From Gnetum montanum (Eukaryota; Streptophyta; Gnetopsida; Gnetales; Gnetaceae), in the NCBI GenBank assembly GCA_015680685.1, contig MNCI01033307.1, positions 138,171 through 202,170 on the forward strand: a stretch of 64,000 nt of DNA, given 5' to 3'. Below, one piece after another: positions 55,082-64,000 of this stretch. The notes under the pieces were generated by a model, which was not told the origin of the DNA, made no database searches, and was given only the letters and a program-made list of their open reading frames with translations. The position numbers and the translations under genes are program-made. The number at the start of each line of letters is the position of its first letter. Within the stretch, counting starts at the first letter, position 1.

Positions 55082-56800
55082 CTGTAATCATAATAAGACC
55101 ATGAATTAGCAACCACTGTGTAGCCTTAAAGTAATTGCGATACCTTATCTCTTAAGGATAGTTATACTTAGCTAAGCTATGATTATGGCTAATTTAATTA
55201 ACCTAATTATATTTATTTTATGTGTTATGAATAATTCATCCTAAAGGTTGTTGGAGGGGTTAATCCTTGATAAAGTTGATGTTTATATGTGGTTAATGTT
55301 AGTAACCCTTGGGGGAGTTAGAAAAATTTTCATCGGAAACCTTAAGGTTTGTGGCCCTCACAATAAAGATCATACCTTTGGTAAGTGTAGGATAAAAAAA
55401 CAGAGTGATTTGGACAAATTGTTGGGAAGTTATAAGCTCTGGAAGGTTTTGGGCTCTGAAAAATTGCAAAAAAGTCCTTATGAGAAAATGACAAAAATTC
55501 CTAAGTGCTTGGTGGTATATATATTATGGCAACATGGATGGATGACAAAGAAGGTGGAATGGAGTTTCAAATTGAAGTCATAAGTAGTCCCTTATGGAAT
55601 TTGTGGTTAAAATGATCTAGGAAGTTCCATCCTTAGTCCAAACCAGAACCATTCAATTTTAGTGACTTTGCATCACCACTCTATGACTGATCCACCCACT
55701 CAAGATACAAGAGTACTTCTACAAAATAACCACTATTCCATAGAGAGAAGAAAAGAGAAGTAGGAAGTGAGAGAGAAAGAGGGCCTTAGTTAGAGGGGAC
55801 TTTCAAGCATATGTGCATGCTGTTTGAGTCCCATAACTAGTTCTTACAGCCTGTTTATTTGTCCAAAGGGTGTGCTTTGAATTCCTATTGTTTTTTTCTT
55901 TGAAATGGAAACCACACCATGCAAGGACTTATTCATGTCGAAGGGGTGTGCTTTGAATTTCCATAATTTTTTTCATTTTTTTGGATGGGAACCACACCAT
56001 GTAACGACATTATTTGACTTCCTATTAGTGGTTGGTGTGGAATGGTAAGAAGTCTGTGAAACTCAAGCACTCAAGAAAGAAGAACAAGACAAAGATTATT
56101 GAGTCCCCTTGAATTCACACCCTTTACAAACCTTTGAAGCCTTTCTAATTTCAAAATTACCAAAGTCATTGATGGATTAAAGGTTTCTTTATTAGAAGGG
56201 ATCTCAAATTCCTAGAACAAGGAAAACCATAGAGTTCATTGAATGGCCAGATGATGTGGATGCACTGCCTATTCCACGAAAAATAAACCATGTCAAAGTC
56301 ATTAGACATTAGAATTCAAAAATAGAAACCAGACATTGGTAATCACACATTAAACACAAACCTTCATTAGTAAACAACAACAGCAGCATTGTTTCCTATG
56401 ATGATAAAGCACATTTATTAGCACAAATAAGAAAATATCATACTTGAAAAGAAGAAAACAAAATAAAGTAAAAGATATAAGAAAGTGTAAAATAATCAAG
56501 AAAGCTTAAAGGTACTAAATATGGTGTAAAATTAGAAAAATTCGAAAATAAAAAATTTGTAATATCAAAAACGTGAAAAATTGAGAGGCCATGGTAATGG
56601 TCAACATGGATGGCCTTCTCCTCCAAGATTGAGTTGGAAGGAGGAGATCTGAAAAATAGAACATGGTTGTCCATCTATTGAAGTGGTATTTTACACTAGC
56701 CTATCTTGGTTCTAGGAAAGTTTTGACTTGTTAGATGTTGACCAACTACTTTTTATTTGGGTTGTTAGGTCTGTAAATTATCGTGGCCCCAGAGGGAAAG
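55082..56800 (-). other. Spacer of A between integrase and aORF
   Basis: Carries GAGTTAGAAAAATTTTC at about 55315-55331, the block shared with B, D and E1 (55560-55800), two stem-loops (55869-55998) and A-rich sequence. A 111-codon plus-strand frame at 55248-55583 is rejected as a gene because the homologous E1 region is closed. Confidence 0.55.
55869..55998 (-). repeat. Two tandem stem-loops in the A spacer
   Basis: Units at 55869-55918 and 55945-55998, each bounded by GGTGTGCTTTGAA and ACCACACC arms; inner arms TTCCTATT/AAATGGAA and TTTCCAT/ATGGGAA around T-rich loops. Homologous to the three units of B. Confidence 0.6.
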
Positions 56801-56849
56801 GTTTGATCAATGACATAAGATCCCTCTCACAACATTTGAAATTTTTCCT

Positions 56850-57950
56850 TTTGGGGTACATGTGCAGGGTTCTAGTAGAGAACCTTATCTCCTAGTTGAA
56901 GTTTTACTTTCTTAATTATAAGGTCATGACATTACTTGCTGCATTCCTTGTTCACCTCATTCAGGAATAGAGCCACTAATTGATTTTCATCTAACACATT
57001 TAGATTGATTAATCTTTCCTTCTATGCTAGACTTAGGTCAAGGTTTAAATCATAGGCTGTTGAGAGTGTACGGAGCTTGGATTGGATTGGGAGTGCTAGA
57101 AGTTTCTCATACACTAACTCGTAGGGAGAATAGGCAATAGGAAGTTTCCAAGTTAAACGATAAGCCCAGAGATCATTGTTAAGCTTTGTATTCCAATCCT
57201 TCCTATATTTGCTAATGGTTCATGTTAGTATTTTTGTGATCTCCTGGTTGGTTACCTTTACTTGACCATTGGCTTGGGGGTGGTAAGGTGTTGTTAATTT
57301 GTGTTCTACTCCTAAGTGTTACATTAACTTTCTAAATGTGGAACTTGAAAAATGAGTTCCATTATCAGAAATTAGTGAACATGGCATCCCAAACCTATTC
57401 ACAATATTTTGTTATATAAATTTGGTAGTAGTGGATGATGTACAATTAGTAACTATTGTTGCTTTTGCCCATGTTGTGTAGTAGTCAACTACTACTATAA
57501 TATATGCCTTTCCATTAGACATGGGTGTGATGGGACCCATGAAGTCAATGCCCCCTATGTCAAAAGGTTCTAGTGGTTGAAACCACTATTGAGGACCTTC
57601 CATGTGAGTGGTTGTCCCCTTGCCACATTGACAATGTTCAAAAGACTTGACAAACTGGTGGGTATACATTAATATTGTAGGCTAATAGTACCCTACCATC
57701 AAGATTTTTATGGCCATGTGTCTCCCTACATATTGGCCTTCGTAAGGCCCTTCGTGAGCATCCTGGAGAATGTGCAGTTGATCTTCATTAGGGACACACC
57801 AATGGATTAGGCCATTGAAACACACCTTAAAAAGTTGTCTATTGATTTCCATGAAGTATTTGACCCAATGAAGAAATTGTTGCTTCTTTCTAAAATTTAA
57901 GTCTTGTAGCATCTCTTGAGTGAGAAGATATGTGAGGATGCCATTATACC
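56850..57950 (-). pseudogene. Integrase of A
   Basis: Zinc-binding part in the open frame ending at 57682 (HILQDAHEGPYEGQYVGRH, MAIKILMVGYY). Core at about 57600-57180: [64 protein letters not shown], so all three DDE residues remain. C-terminus: WKLPIAYSPYELVYEKLL, LINLNVLDENQLVAL, KKVKLQLGDKVLY (about 57160-56880). Several stops. Very close to B. Confidence 0.8.
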
Positions 57951-57959
57951 ATGTTGCTT

Positions 57960-58480
57960 CCACAGGCATTTGTTCACTTATTGCTCCTGTAAAGAGGAGT
58001 TTATCTAGAAATTGATCAGAGAGCGGGCTCTCCTCTTCTTTATTATCCCATCTTAAGTGGAAGAGGTGATTAGTGACCACATTCTCAATCCATTTTTGAT
58101 CTACCATAGCAAGATTGAATTCTTGTAAGATCACAAGCCACCATATAACATGAGGGCTCACTGTCGGCTTATTCATGAGGAAGTGAATTACATTGTGATA
58201 TGTATGCACAAATACTTTGTGACCAAGCACATAGTGCCTAACCTTTTCTAGCATGTACACCACTACCATTAGTTCTTTCTCCATGGTGGTGTAGTTTAAC
58301 TATGTTCCCACAATGCTTTAACTTGCATAGTGAATATAATATGGACATTTCTTATTGTCCAACTACGTGAGCATTGCTCCCAAAGCATAGTTAGATGCAT
58401 TTGTCATGATGTGGAAGGGTCTGGACTAGTCTGGTACTCATAGAATTCTTGTTTCTACAAGTTTTTTCTTTAATTGTTAC
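57960..58480 (-). pseudogene. RNase H of A
   Basis: PFHIMTNASNYALGAML (about 58425-58375) has Asn where the first catalytic Asp is expected. MEKELMVVVYMLEKVRHY keeps the Glu. VHTYHNVIHFLMNKP has Tyr in place of the Asp kept in B (VHKDHN). Then comes MVDQKWIENVVTNHLF, the degraded NxVADHL signature. The frame 58284-57682 runs on into the integrase zinc region. Confidence 0.75.
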
Positions 58481-58559
58481 AATGCGTGTTCACATTTCTT
58501 AGTCCAAATGAAAGGTACATCTTTCTTTGTAAGCTTTACTAACATCTTTGCAGTCTTAA

Positions 58560-59300
58560 AGAAATTCTTAATAAATCACTGGTAGTAGACAGTGTGTCCA
58601 AGAAATGATGATAGATCTTTAATGGTCTTTGGTTGTCATGTTATTCCAGGGATGACCTTATCTTTTCTAGGTCTACCTCAATCCCTTTTTATGAAATTTG
58701 GTCCCCTAGCACAATGCCTTCTTGGACCATGAGATAGCTCTTTTACCAATTGAGCCATAGGTCTGTCTCAACACATTTCTTCAACACTTGTTTAAGTTGG
58801 TCTAGGGCTTGCTCAAAGGTAGCTCCATAGGTGGAAAAGTCATCCATGAAGACTTCAACATCACTACTAATTTGCTGTTGAAAGATACTAAGGACCAATC
58901 ATTAAAATGTTGCACATGCATTACATAGACCAAATGACATATTACAATATGCAAAAGTGCCCCAGGGACTCATGAATGTTATCTTGGCCTAACCTCTGGT
59001 GTCATTTGGATTTGGTTATAGCCATTATAACTATCCTAAAAGCTATAGTAACAATGCCCAAATATGGTGTCTAACACCTGATCTACAAATGACAAAGGAA
59101 AATGATCTTTAAATGTTGCCATATTCAGCAGCTTGAAGGTTATCCAAACCTACCATTTTCCATGCTTCTTCAGTACAATTACGAGTGGACTAACCCACTC
59201 ACTATCCATTATTGGATAGATGAACCCCATCTTGAGGAGTTGCTCTATTTCTTCATTGATGATTTGCTTTAATTTGGGGTTTAGCTACCTCTACGATTGC
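58560..59300 (-). pseudogene. Reverse transcriptase of A
   Basis: Broken frames with the same order as B: KLKQIINEEIEQLLKMGF-like start (about 59275-59220), KDHFPLSFVDQVL-like (about 59110-59070), VLSIFQQQI, then the catalytic VFMDDFST (about 58860-58838), EQALDQLKQVLKKC (about 58815-58775) and the thumb region to about 58560. The FMDD box is intact; many stops elsewhere. Confidence 0.75.
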
Positions 59301-59429
59301 CTTCTATGCTTCATGGCTGGGTCAGTGTAGATGCGATGTTGGCATATCCTTGAACCGATTCATGTTAGCTTTGGATATGACCAAGCAAAGGCTATTGATC
59401 ATTTATTTACCACCTTCAACAAATTTTCT

Positions 59430-60300
59430 TTTTATTTAGAAGCAAGTTTGGCATTAATTATGACTAGTTTACCATTCTTTAGAAATGCATACTCCATATC
59501 GAACGATAAATTTTTTAGCTCTAAGGGCTTCTGCTTGAAGTGATCAGGGATTTCCAACTCTCCCCAACAAGTATCATCAGCTTCACTAGAGAGTTGAAAA
59601 TGAACTTGTTCAATTTTTGTCCATACTTTTAATAGATGCACATGTTAAGCTCTTAGTTGGCTCCATGCATATTGTGCTACTATTTGAATCAACCATCAGC
59701 CACTGGGTGCCCTCTAGCTTTGTGGCTACTACGCATAGATACTTTTAAATGTTAATTTCTTATGCACATTGATTGCATGCCTTAATGTATGTACTCTTGA
59801 TTAACCAAATCTTTTTCATGCAATTGCACCCGTTATCGTTGTACGTGATGAATGGAATACACTTCTTTTTAATCTTGCCTAGTTGATTTTGCTTAGATAT
59901 TTCTAAAGATAGGTCCCTTATACCCATTCTTGCATTGACCGTGCTTAACCAAGCCTATTCCATAATGATGGGGAAGACACTTTTATAGTTATCCACCTTG
60001 ATTACTAGAAAATCAATAGGATAGAACCACCCATAAATTGTGGTAACAATATCCTCTACTAGTCCCAAAGGGATAGTAATCAACTAATCCGCTAATTCTA
60101 AATGGATCTTTCTCTTCTTAAGAGGTGATAGATCCCAGGGCTTGTACATATCATGGGAGATGAGGTTAACTTTGAAACCAAAGTCAAGAAGAGGCTTGCA
60201 TGGCTCTTGTCCAGCAATTTGTAGATAAATGAGTGGACTTTCTAGATCAGATCTTTTTGTAGGAAGATTGCTAGCCTTGATCTAGTCAGAAACAACATGA
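59430..60300 (-). pseudogene. Aspartic protease and linker of A
   Basis: EPCKPLLDFGFKVNLISHDM (about 60210-60150) keeps the catalytic Asp that is Asn in B. Then IPLGLVEDIVTTIYGWFYPI and WLSTVNARMGIRDLSLEIS (about 60085-59890), and the linker PFITYNDNGCNCMKK, EGTQWLM and an open piece 59641-59432 (FQLSSEADDTCWGELEIPDH). It would process the polyprotein. Confidence 0.7.
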
Positions 60301-60349
60301 GTTAACATTATAGTGTGGATCCTAGGTGGCACTTGGTTTGAAGGGCACT

Positions 60350-62786
60350 TGAAGGTTTTTGATGCAAAGGATGAGGGTGCTAGAGATGTAGGGTGATCAA
60401 CTGGAGTAGATTGTGAGGGCTAGAGAGGATTGTTGGGTTAGAAGAAAGGTGTTTTCCTTGATCGATTATCTAGACCACTTGGTTGAAAAACCGGTTGTGA
60501 GTGTACAACCCTCATAGCATTTTGTTGTTGTGGCTGTGAAGGAATCTCACCCTGCATGGGCAGAGCAAGAGGTAACTAGGTTGAAGGTGAAGGTGTATGT
60601 GTAGAGGAATGCAAAGGATGTCATGGATAAAGATATGGGTTTTCCCCTCAAGTAAATAGTGAATGTGTTTAGTGGTACTTTAGAGGGTAATAGTGATGCT
60701 CGAATGATGTATAACTTGCAGAACTTATAGGAGAGAGGGGTTGCTGAACATAGTACCTGTATGGATCTAGTTGCCTATAAGGGTACTGCTACCTTGGCAA
60801 TGGCATTCCCCATGATTATGGTTGGTACCACTATTGGTGTTATTCATAAGGTTGTGGAGGAGTTCTACTTGGGTAGTAAGCTTGTTGTTATTGGTGGAAT
60901 TGCCTTGGGCTACCTTGAGGGTAAGCAATTGTCTAGGAGCTTACCTATGTGTTAGCAAGGATTCAATGTGTACACTCTAGACTCTTGTAAGTGTGACATC
61001 ACAAGGAAAAATCCTTTGGGATGTTCGTATTAACAGAAGTCACATTTAGTTTCATTGTTAGAGTCAGACTCCATAACTTCCTCTACTACAGCAGCTTTGC
61101 CGTTATCTCTTTGGTAGGCATGTTTAGCTTCTTTTTGTCTCTTGCGATTATGATCACTATTTTTCTCTTTGGATTTTTCAGAAATCTTCAAAGTAGTTTG
61201 AAACTTTTCATCTAAAGAGTCCCATAACTTGTCAACCTTGGCTGAAATGTGAGAAATAGATTTTTAAATAGGCAAGGTCTTTCTACTCACCACTTCATCA
61301 AGTGGTGATTCCTCCTTATCATAAAATTGGACCTCTAATTTTTTGATGGATGGGTCCCTATTATACTCTTCAACACTTTCCCTCTTTCATAGCTCACCTT
61401 CTTCTTTTTCTACTTGCTTAATTAGCCTTTGGATCTAATGGGCTCTCAGTTTAGACAATTTTCCTTGGGCATACACCCTAAGGGTTCTTCTTGTTTTGGC
61501 TCTAGGCCCATCTATGATGTGGCAAAGTTGTTCCCTTTGAGAATAACCATGGCTAGGACACTAGTGTAAGAGTGAATAATATTGACCCATGGTGGCATCC
61601 AATGGTTCATGTGTTGCTTGTTTCTAGCCTTGGATTTTTTTTCTTAGATTAGATACCCTAGAGTATGTTTGGTATTTATCATTGAAAAACTTTGACATGG
61701 TACTCCATCGATGAATGGATATCAGCTCTAAGGATTGGTACCAACTTTTAGCTTCCTTAATGAGTATTCTTGGGAAAAGCTTTAGTTTCTACCACTTATT
61801 TTCTATGTTTTTTAAGGCACAAGCATCTTGAAAAACTTGTAGATGTGTTTGCAGATCAAAGTTGTGTCCTCCCTCAAATCTTGGGATATTATTCATGTGT
61901 AGGCACTTGATCCAACCATCCTTCAAATGCTTGGTTGGGTTTCTCATTGCCTCTGCAATGTTGAGCATACTTTGAGTTGCCAATAGCAGTTCATCATCAT
62001 CGCTGTGTCAATGACATCGATGATGGTTTCGACCACCTCTTTAGTTTTGGTGGCCTTCATGGTCATTGTTGTCTTGGTGATTATCTTCATCATGGTTGTT
62101 TCAATGGTAGCTTCCATGAGAATCATTAGATGAAGAGGAATGTTCAAAATTAGATGAAGAGGATGAAGAGGAAGATGGACCACCATTGCCATTGTGGTAT
62201 CTTCCACCACTCTTATGATTATTACGATTACCATCCTTATATCCCTTGCTATTATGGTGCTTACCCAAGTCCCTACCTTGGCTTTCACATTTTCCTGAAT
62301 CCAATTTATGAATAGTAGATCACAGGGTCAGGTTCACATCCTTATCATCAGTAGTAAGGGGTGGAGAATCTTCATGTTGAGAACCTTCAATAGGAGGATC
62401 CTTAATGTCATCTTGATTTAGTAGGTATAAGGCATTGGTATAATGTTTTCCCTTTGTAGCTTCATGGGGTTTCTCCTGACGTTGATCTCATTTGCATTAT
62501 GTTTTAGTAGGATAGTAGTTTCGAATGCCATATCCATCCACAATGTATTCTCTGTGAAGATATGCTATGCCCAACTTCTTAAGGGTCTTGGAATAGCATC
62601 CTAGGGCATAGATCTATTGGGGGCCAAGAAAACATTGCCCTTCATATCATGCCATCACATTTGTTCATCTTGATGTAGGGTGAAGATGAAGTTCGGCATA
62701 AAATCATCTGGATGAGTGTATACCACCTTACATTCTTGTGGGACTAGTGGTTTGGTATCTTAGTTCTTATGAGAAGAAGAAGAAAT
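60350..62786 (-). pseudogene. gag of A
   Basis: The start codon is ATT (62786) where B has ATG; SSSSHKN follows. N-terminal domain shared with B: YTHPDDFMPNFIFTLHQDEQ and WHDMKGNVFLAPN (about 62720-62610). A Gly/His/Ser-rich linker (62304-61985), capsid words (HLKDGWIKCLHMNNIPRFEG; NFDLQTHLQVFQDACALKNI, 61983-61789), a knuckle KCDFC...EH (about 61047-61002) and a Pro/Gln-rich tail follow. Frameshifted near 62100 and 61780. Confidence 0.7.
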
Positions 62787-62920
62787 TTTACAAAATAAAA
62801 CAAAATTGTTAGTGTGCTTTTATAATTCTATGTATAATGGGAATGATATTGACCTTTAGGTTCATACAATGATATTAATGGTATTCACTTAAACCTAAAT
62901 AGTGCATGTTCTACAAACAA

Positions 62921-62941
62921 AGTCTCCAGCAGTGATGCCAA
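62921..62941 (-). other. Primer-binding site of A (tRNA-Asp type)
   Basis: TTGGCATCACTGCTGGAGAC in element sense, directly after the 5' LTR. It keeps the TTGGC start and differs from the tRNA-Asp complement mainly by transitions. Confidence 0.75.
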
Positions 62942-63818
62942 TGATGAGTGGTGAGGTACCCCTATGCCTAACCATATGAATCATAAAGCACTCACACACG
63001 ATCTAGTCGAATTCTGCAAATTTTATCATTTCCAGTGCACTAGTCCTTTAGGAAGTGAATCTAGCCTTAAGGTCAATCATTGTCTTCCCAATTATACTTG
63101 TGATGTTTTTTGGTATGGTTAAGTGTAACAGAGGCATTCATTTATTATCATTTTATGTTTTATAGTTTGGTGTTTGAAATGTAGATAAAAGGAATTTGAT
63201 TAACTAATCTAAATTAATTAATTAACTAGAATTTAACTAATTCTAACATAAGCATCTGATCCTAATTTCCATACACGTCTTGAACCCATGTATCCACTAT
63301 TGGGTGACCAAGCACTATGGTACTGGGTGTACCAAGTGATAATGCTACTAGGATTACCAAGCAAATACTTTTTATGCTTGAAGTGATTGTACTTATCTAT
63401 TTAGCTTAATTACTTCATTACCTCAATTGCTGGAAAATATTTATGAAATAATTGAAAACATTTAACAAATAACTAAAAACATTGAATGCATAAATGAAAT
63501 AGCTAATCTATCGAAAGTGTTGCAAGGTTTATCAAAAATCTCATCTTCATTGCCGCACACATTGTCATGCTTAGGTATAACAATTCTTGAATAAAGATTT
63601 GTACACTCAATGACTCCTGCTATGGGCACTCAGAGGAAAAATTCTAAATTTCAAATGGAAAAAATGTAAGAGCTCTACCGCAACTACAATCTCTAATTTT
63701 GTCATGAATGTGGCTGTAAGCACGTATTTATAGCTGACGCATGACACTACATTGAGGGGCCCTCATCGATGCATGGTAAGATGTGTTGACTAGGCCTCAT
63801 TGACAACGCAACTTATTA
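62942..63818 (-). repeat. 5' LTR of A
   Basis: 877 bp. Carries three copies of a TACTGGGT-TACCAAG motif (about 63295-63362) that are absent from the 3' LTR. TATAAATA complement at 63725-63732; array words GATGCATGG and GACTAGGCCTCATTGACAAC to its right. GTAAT at 63819-63823 is the TSD. Confidence 0.85.
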
Positions 63819-63823
63819 GTAAT

Positions 63824-64000
63824 GGTTCCTTGAGGCTCTTTCAAACCTATCCAAAATTTAAATCATGTTAATACAAATAAGAAACATCATGCATACCTTC
63901 AACATGAGGCATACTAAAATTAATTACATGTACCCTAGATAATGTATCATCTACCACATTAGCTTTTTTACATTTGTGATTGAGCACAAAATTGAACTCC
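63824..64000 (-). pseudogene. RNase H end of element E
   Basis: Minus-strand translation begins EFNFVLNHKCKKANVVDDTL then SRVHV, a clear form of the Ty3 RNase H end 'F...HK.GK.N.VADALSR'. It continues toward the integrase found at 51194-50040, from which A separates it. Confidence 0.75.

Larger units (their letters stand above)
51200..63818 (-). mobile_element. Element A: gag-pol-aORF Ty3/gypsy retrotransposon nested in E
   Basis: LTRs at 51200-52008 and 62942-63818, a perfect TSD GTAAT (51195-51199 and 63819-63823), PBS and PPT. In element sense: LTR, PBS, gag, protease, RT, RNase H, integrase, spacer with two stem-loops, aORF, PPT, LTR, about 12.6 kb. It is the only member here with the complete gene set. 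All frames are broken, and RNase H and the Gag start have lost key residues. Confidence 0.9.

Noticed and set aside
55248-55583. 111-codon plus-strand frame in the A spacer
   Set aside because: It runs against the element's genes, and the homologous part of E1 (about 3640-3960) is closed in all frames; what is conserved is nucleotide motifs, not protein.
60761-60955. 64-codon plus-strand Gly/Val-rich frame resembling a membrane protein
   Set aside because: Antisense to the Pro/Gln/Tyr-rich Gag tail of A.

Overview
The window looks like heterochromatic DNA of a large-genome seed plant. I see no intact host gene. Almost everything recognisable is decayed, nested retrotransposon. The plant call rests on Ty3/gypsy elements with primer-binding sites complementary to plant tRNA-Asp (an Athila/Tat hallmark), an RTE-type LINE and tRNA-derived SINE heads. 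A gymnosperm would fit the number of old, C-to-T/G-to-A-decayed copies, but that is inference. The sequence is AT-rich and holds one run of Ns plus single ambiguous bases. No reading frame of a full element is open; the longest clean piece is a 229-codon integrase fragment.

One related family dominates. Its members share LTR ends (TGATGA...TCATCA), a TATAAATA box, a tRNA-Asp PBS and a CATGGGGGTA-like polypurine tract (PPT). Four members have a PBS, two LTRs and a 5-bp target-site duplication (TSD). D (+, 7197-23049) carries gag plus a pol scrap. C (-, 8484-17967) carries gag plus an accessory ORF and no pol, and sits inside the gag of D (TSD CTCTT). B (-, 37765-47716) carries gag-pol and no accessory ORF (TSD ATGGG). 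A (-, 51200-63818) carries gag-pol plus the accessory ORF (TSD GTAAT), and sits inside the pol of a different Ty3 element E. A fifth member, E1 (-, from 55), keeps a 3' LTR, the accessory ORF and a spacer; a gag/RT remnant at 24.8-28.9 kb (F) may be its other half.

Layout: 1-54 end of another LTR; 55-4990 E1; 5050-6944 G (gag and 5' LTR of another Ty3 lineage); 7197-23049 D containing C; 23055-24777 5' end of a minus-strand element J; 24778-28900 F; 28.9-34.4 kb poorly resolved LTR debris including a 5S rRNA-like patch; 34393-34859 a G-type LTR; 34862-35340 LINE 3' end; 35.6-37.8 kb AT-rich with nothing recognised; 37765-47716 B; 47.7-48.8 kb SINE-like repeats; 48.9-51.2 kb and 63.8-64.0 kb E; 51200-63818 A.

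The most interesting material is in the shared family: (1) an accessory ORF of about 930 codons 3' of pol, starting ATGGCACCCAAA right after a splice-acceptor-like sequence; (2) two Gag N-terminal types that separate pol-bearing (A, B, F) from pol-less (C, D) members; (3) a tandem stem-loop in the spacer whose arms covary; (4) a short spacer block that keeps reading frame; (5) palindromic word arrays just upstream of the TATA box that differ between subfamilies.
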